DNA from: Gordionus sp. m RMFG-2023
Taxonomy: Eukaryota; Nematomorpha; Gordioida; Chordodea; Parachordodidae
Assembly: GCF_954871325.1 (NCBI RefSeq)
Contig: NC_088776.1
Span: 40,380,569 to 40,444,568 of the forward strand
Length of the DNA: 64,000 nucleotides
Direction: 5' to 3'
Under the pieces are notes generated by a model. It did not search any database, was not told the origin of the DNA, and saw only the letters and a list, made by a program, of their open reading frames with translations. Positions 22,535-36,482 of this stretch are shown piece after piece; position 1 is the first letter of the stretch; the number at the start of each line of letters is the position of its first letter. The position numbers and the translations under genes were made by a program.

Positions 22535-24567
22535 CAGGGTTGCCAGGTCAAAATTTTAAAATAGTGGGAGAAATTTGGTATTTTGCGGGTGAAATATGAA
22601 AATTGCGGTAAAAATATAAAAATAGCTTTAAAAAAATTTGCAGGCCGAAGGCCCGCATAGTGCCGGCCGGCTGGGGAATTAGTTTAGATAACCTCCTATT
22701 ACTTCTTATAAATTCTTTATATAAATATTAGCAAAGTCGGTAACGTTTTATAATTTCAGAATAGGTAATATTTTTCAAATTAACTTCTTTGTAGTGGAGT
22801 TACTTTATTTGTATTATATATAAAAGAAAATAATTTGAATCTCCTCAAACAAGGATCAATGCCTATCGGTATTTTTAATATATATATTATATTACAAAAC
22901 CATCAATTGATGGTTTCTGTTCAAAGGTAATAATATCTAAACATTTGTAAATCGAGTTATTGAAATCAAATTTTGATTGCAAATATTCTAAAAATGTCTT
23001 AATAAAAATATTTGCTTCATTTAAAAATACATTGATTAGAGTAATATTTGAACATTTTAATATGATATTTTCAGCATTAGCCCTATAAAATTATTGTCAA
23101 TTTTTAACTGTAAAGATGAACACAGCTGAAGAATAATTTTGTGAACTTTTATTAAAAAAGATTCTTTTTATTGCAACTGCATATTAACAACATGTAGGAG
23201 ATTTCCTACATGTGAAATCATTCCTAAATATGCCTCTGCCATTTCCTTCTAGAAAAATTTTTTCAAAATATTAGGACGGCTTTTATAATCTTTATTTAAA
23301 AAATATTTTTTAAAGGTTCGTAAAATTTTAAAATTCTATCGATGGCGGGCTTTATGATAAACCTGATAGGCACATGTGGCAACAACTCACACTATTCCAA
23401 GTCAGACCACTTCACCAAGACCAACTCTTTTTAACTTTTTTAGTTGATGAACTAAGTTCGTTAAAACATTTTATTACAATTATTTCGACATTCACAGATA
23501 ATACATTCATTGCCTTGCAAGAATTATGTAGTATATGGTATATACAGCCAATTGGCATTAAGTCAACATTGGGCTACCTCAATTCTATAAATACACTCTG
23601 GGTTTTAAAATCACTGAGGCATTATCAGCGCAGAAAGCTGACATACAACTCATTGATAATCTCAAATCTCCTATATTTACAATTATATGGTTAGCTATGT
23701 CTATTTAATAGTTTTATTGAAACGCCCTTATTTTTATTGAAATAGCGAAGGAAGGGAAATGTTTTAATATTTCCCTTATTAGATGCATCTGTTAGAATTG
23801 CATATGGATGTCCATTTTTTAAATCGACAAGAATTGACCTCCTGGATTCAGGTCCCAAAACATTGGTGATAGCTTTGCTCATTTTTGTTCTACCACAAGT
23901 AAGGTTTTCACTTTTAGAGTGTTAAATATTATGGGGAAAAGATTCGACCCACATTGTGATGATAAGTAGCTCTGTCAATGTTGTACTACATGATAAGTGT
24001 ATACCATTTCCGCAACTATAGTTGCATCTATATTATTTCTTATTTTGGAGCATATTTTTGTATTGCAATAGATTTAGATACACTTCCCTGCAATGATTAT
24101 AATAATAATTGATTAAACTATAATAAATAAAATAATTATCATTGAAATAAGTACAATATTACCTTATTATATATTTAAACGTGATAATTAAGCGCATGTC
24201 CCTATAATTTTTATACATACACACATGAAAATAATAAAATATGAATGAATGATGTTGATTTATTATTGGATAAAAATAAAACATATGATTGGAGTAAGGA
24301 TAGAAAGAAATAAAAACTAGACATGTTAATAAATATTTAAAATTTATTTTAAAAATATAAAAATAATCAATTACTGTTTCTCAAAATTATTATTTATATA
24401 TTAAAAAGGCTAAAATGCTAAAAAAAATTGTGCGAAAGAAATTTAAATTGCGGTAGATTTTTGCGGTAGATTTCCAATTGCGGTAGTTTTGCGGGAGTGA
24501 GATGTCTGCATGTAAACTAAAAAATTGCAGGAGTCTCCCGTTGATGGGGGGAGACCTGGCAACCCTG
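22535..24567 (-). mobile_element. hAT element D with ZBED-like transposase relic
   Basis: Inverted ends are CAGGGTTGCCAGGTCAAAA and CAGGGTTGCCAGGTCTCCCC (right end complemented), with TTGCGGGAGAAAT-type repeats behind each. The flanks CTCTGAAT and CTCTAAAC match at 6 of 8. On the minus strand, 23,882-23,691 encodes LGPESRRSILVDLKNGHPYA and ILTDASNKGNIKTFPFLRYF, the block around the first catalytic Asp of ZBED-like hAT transposases. Lower identity pieces follow toward 22,850. Frames are broken. It is the simpler relative of D2. Confidence 0.8.
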
Positions 24568-24911
24568 CTCTAAACCCGGACCCTGTTTTTTTAGCTTGGC
24601 GAAATATGCTGCTATGTCTCAAGCTAGATTTTCTCAACCCTCTGATCCATTTATTCAAAATACAATAATTTTTTGTATATAATGGTAATTCAGCCATGTA
24701 TAGTAAAAGCCTGCAAAGTCTGGTTTGCGACGTCCTGTTAAAAAAAAATTTTCAAGTTGTCTCCGATCCGGGAGGCCCCAAATTTTTCCAGTCGCAGCCA
24801 ATTATATATTTATTTTGATTATCCCGGCCCTCAAAGTTTTACTAAAAGTCCGCCTCAGCCTGTTAGATTTTTTTTTGAATGAATTTTTCTGCCATCATAT
24901 TTTTAATATCT

Positions 24912-25133
24912 TAGTGTTGTTAAACGGCTCATTTTGAGCCGATTTTTAAAAACGGCTAACTCAATAATTTATTAGGAAAATCATTATGCAAGCCTTAAAA
25001 TTTTGCTCATGGGTGGCACAAAGGTTTGAACATCTATTAACTAAATCTCGAGCCTTAGACAATATTTTTCTGGCTAAAATATTGAGTTAGCTGTTTTTAA
25101 AAATTGGCTCAAATCGAGCCGTTTAACAACATA
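24912..25133. mobile_element. Palindromic hAT MITE E, copy 2
   Basis: Same arms as copy 1 (TAGTGTTGTTAAACGGCTC to GAGCCGTTTAACAACATA). The loop is inverted relative to copy 1: here CTCATGGGTGGCACAAAGGT comes before the TCTATTAACTAAATCTCGAG segment. No clean target duplication seen. Confidence 0.82.
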
Positions 25134-27315
25134 TTAATTTTCAACATCAATTACGGCTCATATATATTTTGTTGAATATGTTGATCGATATTTTTTTAAT
25201 ATCAACGTTTTATTTATTTTAGCAATTGATTTATTTTTTTGATATCAATTTTATTTGTAAAAATTTTATATTAACATTTTTTTATATATCATTTTAACGT
25301 TACATTTTTTTAATATCAATTTGTATTTCACATAATTGGTTATTTTTTTATTGTTAAAAAAAAGATATAAAAATATAAATTGTTTTTGGTTAAAGGAGTT
25401 AATAAAAAAAATGTAATTTATAATAAAAATAAAATGTAATTTATGATAATAAAATAAAAGAAAATTCTGTCTTATTCTGTCTAATTATTCTGTCTAAACA
25501 CATCATGGTATTAATAAATAAACGAGGATCTGATTCACTATGGTTACCTATTTCTATAACCGTTTTATAAATCAATAGTGCTTGCATCTGTATTTATAAT
25601 TGTATCCTATCACAAATAAATTATTTAATTTTTTGTTAATATAATATATTATTTATAGATTTATTTTAGTTAGATTTTTTAAAATACAAAATAAGCATAT
25701 TGTAATTTATCAAATTATATTAATCAAAATATTTTGAATTTAAATAAATATATCAAAATTTTAATGTGTCTGACCGATTGCCTGATATTTTCTGTATAAA
25801 TTGTCAGGCTCAGAAATGTTATGCATTAGGCCTGTTAAATGTTTTGCCTGGCCCTCGTTATAATTTTAAAATTTTCTTAGCCTGGCCTATTTAAATTTAA
25901 AAAATTTTCGTAGATCTCTAATGTATATTACGCTAATTGCTAGCTTTTCGTGTAGATTTTTTACTAAACATTACTTGATAAAAGATAGCAATTGAAAATC
26001 TGGCAGAGCAAAAATATTTTAGGCCGGACATCTTATGCAAAATGTTTTTACGGGGCAGGCCAATCCAAAAAATTCATAAATTTTATTTAATCAAACCAAT
26101 ATTACAGGATAGGACCAGAGATCAGAATCGTACGAAATAGTTTGGTTTAAATAAAAATAACCTTTTATCGGTTCGGTTTGAACCTTCAATTTTGGAATTA
26201 ATTACGTATAGTAAAGCATACAATTTTTAAATCTTATCTATAAATACATAAGTAAGACGATTAAAGTTTATTTTATTATTAATGCACAAACAAATAGACT
26301 TTACAATTATAATATTTTTTTATCAAATTAGGCCTTCTAAATAGCTAAACCCAAAAATTTATAAAGTGACGATTGATACTGATTAATAATCAATAATAAT
26401 CTTTAATTTTATTGAAATATAGAAAGGTCAAGATTACTCTCCTTTTTAGAGGATCAGGTAATAAATATTTTGCCAGTTCAGAAAATAATTATGGTTAATA
26501 CCAGTTAACGGTTCAGGTTCGATCTGGATTCCACTTTTTAAAAATATTATTATAATAAATTTTACAATAATAGAACAACTTCTTTTATTATAACATTTAT
26601 TTGTCAAAAAAAAAATCTTGTGCTTTATTTGTTTCTATTTCTGATAATATTTGTGACATTTTTTATTAAATTTTAAATTTAAACGAATAAATATTTATTG
26701 ATACTTTTTACAAAAATTAAAAATTAAAAATATATAATAAAAAACAAATAAGGATATATTAAAAATTAAATATAAAAAATATATATATATAATCTATGAA
26801 GAAAAACATAAAAGAACGAAGAAAAAAATATTTTTTAAAAAAAGCTATATATCATCCTATAGAAGAGTGAATGCTTAAAAAATTAGACCGGTAGATTTCG
26901 AGGGAAATCTGTATAAAATAAACACAAGTCTTTTTGAAGTGAAGAGCATTGATATGATAAACTTTATTTAGATTCTACCATATTTATCTTAGCCAAAAAT
27001 TGAATTGCGGGATAGAAAATTAAAATTCTATGGTAATTTTTAAAAAGTATTGGTAATATCAAGTGTTAAAAAATATGAATGTAGGTTCTGTAAAAAAATT
27101 TAATTAAGATTCTCTCCCATCTAAAACATTATCTAAAACTTCAGAGATTAATTTCCACGAGTCATCTAAATCTACTTTATCGACTTTTGAACAACCTACA
27201 GGAAATCTTAATGAATATAATAAATTGTGTATATAATGCATAAAAAATTTAAATTTTATTTCACATCTTATAAATATCTCACAATATTTGTAGTAGAGAA
27301 TAGAGGACAAGAAAG
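25134..27315. other. A+T-rich spacer, degraded MITE pieces
   Basis: No gene was seen. 25,770-25,925 has a possible A-type MITE end (CGTAGATCTCTAATG) and GCCTGGCC motifs. 26,110-26,540 has GGTTCGGTTTGAACC and GGTTCAGGTTCGATCTGG that may be the two sides of another decayed MITE. Neither shows a target duplication. Confidence 0.4.
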
Positions 27316-27323
27316 GTATAAGG

Positions 27324-29813
27324 TAGTGATCTGCATCGGGCCTAATTTTTCAAGCCCGACCCGGCCCGAACCCGATTTTTTTTTAAAAAAAATTTATCGG
27401 CCCGGCTTGAATTTATTTAAATATAGAAATTAATTTTTATAATTACTCAAAATAAAAGACATATGTTATATGGCGTTTACAGGCGCGTACGCAGGAATTT
27501 GGTGTGGGGGGGGGATTAAATTTTTTTAAATAAAATCATTGTTATTTAAAAATATCAAGCATAAATTTTTTTAGGATTAGTAACTATTTCTAAATCAGAA
27601 TTTTAAATTAATGAGAATTATGAAAAATAAATATATAAACCGGCATATAGAAAACTATAAAATAATGTGAATGAAAAAAATATTAAACGGATATAACCGG
27701 CGGCATATAAAAAACTACAAAATAAATGTGAATTATAAAATATTAAGTGGATATAACCAACATATAAATCACTATAAAATAAATGACCCAAAATAGAAAT
27801 TTAAATTTTTTGAGCCTTTATAATTTACATATAAAGTATAAAAATTTAAATGCTGGAAACATAAATTATTACAGAGGTTTTTTAGGAATAATTGTATTTT
27901 GTATGTAATAACTTAAAAAGTATTCATGAAAAAATATAATTAAAAAATAAATCGCACAAAAAATTATTATAAATTTATAATGTAAAATCCAATCTTCTTT
28001 GGGATTGGGTTAATTATTCAATTATCTCATCTGTGCTTGGCATCAAATACCTATGAATATTCAAAATATTGTCAGTTGTACTCCTTAGGTATGTTTTTAT
28101 TCTTCTTAAAGAAGGGAATGTTCTATCATTAGTTGCAGTACTAATGTGAAAAGTTACTAATATTAATAATTTTAATACATTGGGAAAATATTAAAGATGT
28201 TTGAAATGATGCAAAGCATCCATAATTTTTTGGGACTATATCAACCATAGTTAATCTTTTATACTATAGTTGGCATTCAGCCTATAAGGCATCATAAGAT
28301 ACTTTAACATCTTCATGAAAAAAATCTGATAAATATTTTATTTATTTTCTATTACCATCTGAAAAAGGTTGAAAAGACGTTTGTGGAAGTAATATCTGCA
28401 GAGGCAGACTGTTAAGTGCTGCCTGATGAATTAAAACCCGTTCATTTATTTGGGTTATAAATGTATCTAAGAGAGGTATAAATACATTTATTTTATAATA
28501 CTCTTCTACTGAACCTATATTAATGTTAAGACTATGAGCTTGCCTCGCTGCAAATCGAGGGAGACAAATGTTAAACTCGTATAGCTCTGCTTTTGACTCA
28601 AAAATAAAATATGAAAATCTTCAACAACATTAGCCCTAATTTCCCTGATTTCTAATAAAATGCTCTCCGCTATTCTCATCGTCTCAATCAAGTCAATGTT
28701 AATGAGAAAAAAACGTATAAGTATTGAATCCAATGATTTGTTTGCTTCTGATTATCTCCTTCAGGCAATTGTTTCAGTAAGCATTTATAATCTACTCTTC
28801 TAAATCTATAAAAGCTGTTACTGCTTGATGGCGAAGACTTTATCTCATTGGACAAGCTTTTTGTAATGTCTTTCTCCTTGTTGGACAAGGATTTTCAGAA
28901 ATAATTCTGTTGAATCCCCTAATGTTTTAAATTTTAAAAGACCACGAAAATTACCTTCATTATTATTATTATTGAAATTCAAGCTTCCTGAATCCAAATG
29001 GCCACGTAATTCTAGTCCCTGCAATCCACAATATAGAATGACCTCAATAATTAGCTTGATCTTACATCTATTTTCTTTTGCTATTTTATTCCTATTTTTG
29101 TCAATATGTGATAAAATAGGAATCATATCCCCACAATTTATTTGAAGAAATAATAGGTTCCCAGCGTTTGTGATAATTTGTTTTTTGATGTTTGTCAAAA
29201 ATTTCTCAGCATCTTTGTACATGTTGACTTAACTAACAGGACTCATATCTTGCGATAAGCTCCATTGTCTCATATAGAGAATTCTAGCCATAACCATCTA
29301 GGCTAATTATAAAATGTTATAAAATTATTTTTACTTTTTTTATAAGATGACTAGGATTTTCATCATCAACAATATGTTTAAAAAAATTTCTTATCTCCAT
29401 AATTATTATTTGACTAGAAATTTGAAAATAATAGATAAATATTACGCCAAGAAAAACTTGAAATCGAAATTAATTGATAAAATAACTTAGTAAATGAATG
29501 TGATAAATAAATGTAATTAAATATTTACTTAAAAAGAAAGAGAATGGAATATAAAATACAACTGAATATAAACAATAATATTTTTTTAAATTTATCCGGC
29601 ATCTGCATTTTTTAACTTGGGGGGGGGGGGGCTTTGTCCCCCTGCCCCCCCCGCTGCGTACACGCCTGGGCGTTTAGTTTTGATAAATTTAGATATATTT
29701 AAAAAAAAATTCCAAGGTCCGACCCGACCCGGCCCAAATTTTTTTAAAAATATTAGGCCCGGCTCGAACCCGATTGTTTTAAATAGAATCGGGCCTAACT
29801 TTGCAGATCTCTA
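27324..29813. mobile_element. A-type hAT MITE A1, split by B1
   Basis: Ends TAGTGATCTGCATCGGGCC and TAGAGATCTGCAAAGTTAGG (right end complemented) are flanked by a perfect 8-bp duplication GTATAAGG (27,316-27,323 and 29,814-29,821). CCCGACCCGGCCC motifs flank poly-A/T at both ends. Without the nested B1 the element is about 300 bp and non-coding. Confidence 0.87.
27480..29668 (-). mobile_element. hAT element B1 with ZMYM1-like transposase relic, nested in A1
   Basis: Ends CAGGCGCGTACGCAGGAA and CAGGCGTGTACGCAGCGG (right end complemented) are flanked by a perfect 8-bp duplication GGCGTTTA (27,472-27,479 and 29,669-29,676). G-runs sit just inside both tips. The minus strand from 29,222 to about 28,030 encodes pieces of a ZMYM1/DUF4371-type hAT transposase. 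IIEVILYCGLQGLELRGHLD is the catalytic-domain start, MRIAESILLEIREIRANV and LQILLPQTSFQPFSDGNRK are mid-protein, and PSLRRIKTYLRSTTDNILNI is the C-terminal dimerisation block. Several stops and shifts separate them. Confidence 0.87.
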
Positions 29814-29821
29814 GTATAAGG

Positions 29822-31559
29822 GGCTCTCTATTTTTAGGAAATATTGTTTTTATTTTGAAATTATCATTATATCATTTATTTTCTTTTTAAATATATATTT
29901 ATTAGCAGTTAAAAACAGCAATATTAAATTACCTTATGAGTAAACGCCCTTTGACCTCTGTAGATGTCAGATATATATCTTGTTCGATTAGCTTTTTGAA
30001 CAAAATCCTAGTTAGAAGATCGGAATCCTATTTATTAAAATATATTTTAGCAAAACTTAAAAATGAAAAATAGTAGAAAAAATAAATCATCTCACATAAA
30101 AATTTACGCGAAATAACAATTGAACATATTGATAATTTGAGTATGTCCTAATTTTTTAACATTTTTTTTATTTCATAAAAACTTAAGGATTTTGGCTTTT
30201 CATTTGTCATAAAAAGTCTATAATTTCATTATTTTAATTTTAAAAAATTCCCGCCATATAAGATAAAAAAATTTGACTATATAAAAGCTATATACTATTT
30301 TTTACTAGATATTTAAGTAATATGACTTATTATTTTTTTTTACATAGGCATAGCCAGGTTTTCTATGAATAAGAGAGGGGTCAATGGCGAATTTAGCGAG
30401 ATTTTTACCGGCCTTATCTGGCTACACTTATATTTTTTTATTATGCATTTTTCTGACTTTTTTTTTAGTAACATTTGGAGTAGCACTATTTCACAAAACT
30501 GGGCGAGAGCAGGAGTTAGCTCCTTTTTGGAGTGGATTGGCTCCTTTAATTTTATTGTATAAATTGTTAATAAAATCATCTTAATTTATATATTTGTTGA
30601 ATAAAATAAAAATGATATAAATTTATGAAAACTATTTAACTTCAATGTTGAGCCAAGTTTTTATAATTTTTTTTGTTTTCCATTTTTTAAGTTCAAATTA
30701 TAGAATATAAAAATCATGGAAGACGAAAAATTTCCATTCTACAAGAAACATTCTTCTCTAAAATAAATGGAATGTTAGAGCATAAAAGTTCTGAAAATGG
30801 GTGAAAAATTTTAAATTGTGGATATCGATTATATACTGATTAACAGAGCAGAAAGCTCTAATTTTCTACCACAACATTCAATCTGCGCCTACCACAATAT
30901 CAATTTAGTGATCACATTTGATGCGGGTGAAGTTAGAAAATATAAGATTTAAAATTATATCTCCAAGTGATAGATTCACATTATGAATCCATGTTATTCT
31001 TTAATTAAGCTAAAAACTAAAATTTTGGTAATTTAAGTGATAACATAGGACCTATATGCTTTAACACTCAGGAACAAAATTTATTCAAGAATATAGCCAA
31101 ATATTAATATAATTGTTTTGTGACATCTCGGTACACGCTTTCTATAAGAGGTCTTATTGTTATTCTAATAAATTAAATATTAAATAAAAATCACTTAAGA
31201 TAAATTCAAATAATTTAACATTAGCCCCTCTACTCGTAGCAAACCTCGTTATGCGCTAGAAAAATGAATTGGGTTATAAACCTTTAAATTAAAGCAGAGC
31301 ATTCCACACGCAAGGGGATACGGTATAAACAGGCGCCTATCTTTTAGTACCACAGATTCAAAATACTCACCTAATCTGATATTCTAACAAAAAATCAAAT
31401 TTATTTTAAATAATTTTATTTTTTTATAATAATATTATTGTATGTAAAACAAAACAAATATAATTAATTAATTAAATTTTAGCTAGTAATATAATATTAG
31501 CTATGCGAAATTAGGTTAATCTAAAAAATAATAAATATCGCATAAAAAGGAGAAGAAAA
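29822..31559. other. A+T-rich spacer with one transposon tip
   Basis: CATAGGCATAGCCAGG at about 30,347-30,362 looks like a transposon tip (compare CATAGGCGTAGTC near 9,036) and has no partner. Overlapping short open frames at 30,340-30,584 on both strands are discussed under rejected items. Nothing else recognised. Confidence 0.45.
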
Positions 31560-33320
31560 TAAGGAAGAAAGAGTAGGTATAGAATTTGAAGGAAAACTGC
31601 TGTTGAAATTAATAAATCAGGGGTTCAAATATCGTGAATATTTTGTCAATTGTATTGACCCCTAGAAATTCGATCATTACATGAACAGCATTTTAAACGC
31701 TCTCCTTTGCTATCTACAGCCAGAGTTGATGTGAGGATATCGTACAGTTAAATCCAATATCATGGGTAAGCTTATTGTTTGCGAGTTGGAGCTGAAGGTT
31801 ATAATTAAAAAATTGGATATGGATCGAAGGATCAATCGGTTGGTAGCAAGCTAGATATTCGACAAGATTCACAGTGAACTACACCTGGCCAATCTTTCTA
31901 TCTGTTGGATTCGGGTGATGAAATATCAGCGGCATCTTCCGTAGCAAGAAGACGTTTTCTTTTCCACAACAAGAAAACGTCTTCTAAAGAAAAGTCATTT
32001 TTTGAAGTGTTAGCATTGATAAGGTTAATGATACTTATTGCCAAAGGTATTATCGAGTGAATTGATATTTTTTAATTTTTGCTTCGATAGGCACTGCTAA
32101 ATGTATAATTTTTTAACATGGCTCACTTATTTTTTAATATATATTAACGGAATCACGTTCTCGAGTCCGATCTACTATATATCATCCCTATCCAAATGTT
32201 TTTATAAAAGCTAAAAGAGGTGGAAAATTTCAAAATAGGAGTTGAATGATGCAAAAGAATGGTGAAATTCTAAAAAAGATATATAGATGGAAAAATGGTT
32301 TATTCTAGGATAGCAGGTAAAGATGATAACCTTGCTTGAGTATATCATAAGAAAAATGCTTGAAAGTACTGATAGCAGTTAATCATCCTACAAGGGAATC
32401 TAAATATGATTTCCTCATTGGAAGTGATTATGAGTTGAGCTTTACAAATTCGGACTATCTGGGGTTAAGAAGGACCAACAGTGCATCCATTTTTTTACAG
32501 CCTTGTTGATTGTGTCTTGAAACCCGGTAATGATACCATCTTCGATATATCGAACGTGCAGGCAAAATTAATGGTTTGGATTATCTCATTGATTCTGAGA
32601 AAAATAAAAGTGGTCCAAGAAGATCTAGTGCGAAATCAATTGTAAAATTGAAGAAAATTGGTAACAAGAATAGATGAATTTTGTGTGACTAGGGAATGAT
32701 GTGCTGTCTGATTGCCAGAATGGGAGTTATATTCATTAGGAAAATTTTTGATGAATTATTTATTGTGGGATCACTCTCCAAATGAAGTTGTGTGAAATGT
32801 ACTGCAGCCTCATATTCGCCAATAATTTCTAATTGAAGTGAGAATGTGAGAGGTTCCATGCTTAATCCTGGGAGAACTCATTTTGCGCAGAGTGTTGAAC
32901 CATGGGCTATTCGCTAGATATCTATGTAAGGATCTGTAAGGCGATAATTCTAGCTCAAGATTCGGTTTCACAAATTTAATGTTTTGGGTAAAATGGGTGT
33001 CTTGAGCTGATCAAAGAATATGTTGTATCCTGAAGGAATATGGGTGGAATCCCATTAAAGGCAGGAGTGTTTACCAGACTTTGTCAGAGATGAAATCAGA
33101 AGCCTAATAGGTTGTTGAGCGATTGGAACTGAGTAGGTGGAGGGCGTTTAGAAAGGAGTTTGATTTAGGTTTAATCAGTAAAATTTGCAAGTAAATAATA
33201 AGTGGAAGCTAATTTGAGAGCACCATTAATGTTGAGTTAATTGATATTCTTTCAAATAAGTTTGACTTAAAACTCGAGAGGAGAAGCTATTTTCTTATTA
33301 TACAAAATTTACATTTTGAT
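31560..33320. other. Less A+T-rich stretch of unknown origin
   Basis: The base composition is visibly more mixed than the surroundings, with few homopolymers and many normal-looking codons, yet every frame is closed by stops within about 60 codons. Isolated plus-strand readings such as KLIVCELELKVIIKKLDMDR (31,760) and SVYQTLSEMKSEA (33,070) are not recognised. A SINE tail lies inside at 32,131-32,192. It could be a decayed coding element, a dead host gene, or a non-coding repeat. I see no terminal repeats. Confidence 0.4.
32131..32192 (-). mobile_element. Truncated SINE copy (3' tail only)
   Basis: TTTTTAATATATATTAACGG and CTACTATATATCATCCCTAT match the tail of the SINE at 19,155-19,327. 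The tRNA-like head is absent. Confidence 0.6.
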
Positions 33321-34927
33321 CGCATATTTATTAAATGATCTATTACTGGTTTGTTAAAACTTTTTACGATATTAAATTTTTACTCTTAAATATTGTTATC
33401 GTCATTTTAATAAATAGAGAGTTTTCTCAAAGCCTTATTTGATGTAATGGTTTTAGCGATATTATCCTTTATACACCAACGAGTATATGGTCTTAAATAA
33501 GATCCATTTTTATTTTGAGTTGAACGAAATATCTTCAAGCGTTTGAGAGAATCTCTAAAAAACGATAACAAATCTTTAAATAATACTAAGAAATATCAAT
33601 TTTTTTGCAATCTTATAAAAGATAACTTATACCATGATATTTAATGCATGCCTTGCGCAATGTATGTTGATCAAAATTATTCTTTTTGTAAGCCAGATAT
33701 ACTAATGTTAGACTTCATAATAATAGTGACCTCTGCTATTCTAATATGATCCACCTTTTGACCCGCATGTTTTTGTTTCTTTTTATTTTTCAAGAATTTA
33801 TATTGTGGTATTAGCGCCAATATTCCATAATTACATGCATAACAGAAACCTCCGCTAATTTTTTATTTTCATATATCTTTATCTTGAGAAAAACGTTCAG
33901 TTTTGAATATAAGGTACTTTAAATCTTTTTGTATTTTTCCTATTCGATCGTCCTCTTTCTTCGTTGTTTATTATATTCATATATGAATAAAATAAAATTC
34001 AGCTTACTGAAAACATACTTTAAGTCGTCTTTAATTCAGCTTACATGGTTATGCTACAAAAATAATAAGAAATGAATTATAATGATAGAAGATAAATAAT
34101 ATATTATGATACTATATTAGTTTGGCATATTTGATATGTTTATACTTAAGATATAATATGTAAAAACAAAAACTTTGTTAATATAGTTGCAGTAAGTGAT
34201 TATGAAAAAAAAATTGAATCAAAAAGCAATTTTTGGACCAACTCATATAAGATAGTATGTTATATTTTCTATTTGATATAAAATTAATTAAGTATTCATA
34301 TTCATTTGAAAATATATAAGTTAGACACTCAATTTGAAAATAATATTAAACATAAATATTATCAATAGTCAAAACTTAAATAGTGTTTGCAAATTGAGCT
34401 CCTATAAAATTTAATAGAAAAACGAGAAAATAGTATAGAATGTTGTATGGGTGGGTTTAATGGGTTTATAAATTTAATTTACATTTCTAATTTGAGATCT
34501 AATGTGTTCCATTCCCAATAGCTTGATGTGGAAGTATATTTTCAAAGAACGAAATCGTCGACCAAGACCTATCTGCCAATCCTATGTCGATTTAAAAAAA
34601 TATCACTAGAACACCATTGTCGTTATAATGTAATTGTAATAGATTTGAATAGGTATTATTTGTTATTCATATGCGCGTAGATATTCATGTATTTAAATTT
34701 GAACTTTATATATCATTACTTTTATTTTGTTAAGTAAATTGTGAAGCAAAAGGTTATTTTATTATTAATTAGAAAAATTTTGATAGTAAAAAAAAGTTTA
34801 GGTAAATACAAATTCTAACAAAAATTGTTCCAGTCTACCAATAGCTATTTCTTATAATATTGTAATCAATTTTATATATTTAAAATGTAAATTGGCACTC
34901 AATTAATTATTATATACTTTCATCAAG
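33321..34927. other. A+T-rich spacer, nothing recognised
   Basis: I read both strands for coding blocks, terminal repeats and tRNA-like folds and saw none that I could support. Confidence 0.5.
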
Positions 34928-35573
34928 CAAGGGCGGACTGGCCATAAGACCAGGTGAGCATTTTCGAGGCCGCGAGAAAATGTCTGTTTTTGAGGCCGAG
35001 AGGAAAATATCAATAAAGAGGCCGATTAATAAAAAAATATTATTATGTTCACATTTTTTTCTTTTATCATTTTATTTTTAATGAAATCTCTATTATTTGA
35101 ATATCACATTCCTTGATAATTATCATGTCATTTACTATATTTTAATACATAAAATATCAAAACGTAGCTTTACACTATACATCATTACCACGTGCTTTTC
35201 TTTGTTGTTTTTTTCAAATGGAAAACGCTTCCGTTTGAGTTTGAGTAGGGTTAAAGCTAAGTTTTGATTAATTTATTATATTATATTTTTAAACATTAAT
35301 TTATTATAGAAATAATCTAGCCAACATTTGTGATTGTATTTCTTATTCTTAATTCCTTGAAATTAAATAAAACCCAGGTATAATTTTAATAAAATTCATT
35401 TTTGATCAATTTGATTTTCTAATGTTTCTTTTTAATATTAATTGATTGTTAATATATGTTATTTTATTACTAACTAAGCTCAACGAACACTTGTTAAAAT
35501 TTTACCTAAAATTTGGATTACAACAATTTACTTATCATTTGCAAAAATTTTCAGTAAAATTTATTGTACAAAC

Positions 35574-36045
35574 TAGAGTTGTTAAAGTAGCTCGCTATCT
35601 TTTTTGGTAGCAATAGCTAATAGCGCTCTACTTTTTTCAATTATTTATTTTTCTTAGCGCGCTCCTTTTTTTGAAAGTAGCTAAGTAACGCGCTACTTAG
35701 CCACTTTTTAAAAATATAATGGATATAACTATAAACATTAAAATTTAAATATAATATCTTAATTAATTATAATTTTTATAATTTATTATTTAATTTTAAT
35801 TTATATTTTCCATTTGTATTATAAACCTAAATCATCTGGTGGAAATTATTTAAAATGTCATCGCAAATGGATGTAAGTGTGTCATACAATTATATTATTG
35901 AATGGAAGGCACCCTTGAAGAAATGTTCTTGATAACAATATCCATTTCAAAAATTTGAAAATATTTTCATATTAATGTAAAAACAAAAAGTGGCTACAAA
36001 TTTTTGTTCAAAAAAAAATATATCCTCTAGGGTTTAACAACTCTG
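35574..36045. mobile_element. Non-coding hAT element R1
   Basis: Ends TAGAGTTGTTAAAGTAGC and CAGAGTTGTTAAACCC (right end complemented) are flanked by a perfect 8-bp duplication GTACAAAC (35,566-35,573 and 36,046-36,053). The left side has AGCGCGCTAC-type subterminal repeats. 472 bp with no useful coding. Confidence 0.87.
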
Positions 36046-36482
36046 GTACAAACCAAATATAATAATCAACATAATATAGCTATTTTTACATTTATTTATA
36101 AGATCGTGATGTATGTAAAAAGTCAAAAGTAAACAACTTCTTTATATTTCATAACCCATAGACAGTAGTGTTTTTTTTATCATTACTAGCTGGTTCATCA
36201 GATTTTTATAAAAATAAGTAATTTTATATGTAATATGAATCTTATTTGAATTTCCAGTTCACATCTAGAGATATTTTTTTTTCTTAAGTTATAAATTAAT
36301 AATAGTAAATGTTTTATGCAACATCATATGAAAGGATAATCTAACATGATAACTTTATTGCCTTATAATACAATTTTTTTAAAAAATATATTAAATTTAA
36401 TTTTACACTTATCTTGTTTATATTTATCATGGGTAGTGTACACAATATTATTTTTAGTTAAAGTGATATATATTTAAATATC

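Noticed and set aside
30340-30584. Small hydrophobic open frame (30,384-30,584 plus, starting MANLARFLPALSGYTY) as a membrane-protein gene
   Set aside because: Three frames on both strands stay open over the same bases, no homology is recognised, and a transposon-type tip lies just upstream. Chance openness is the simpler reading.
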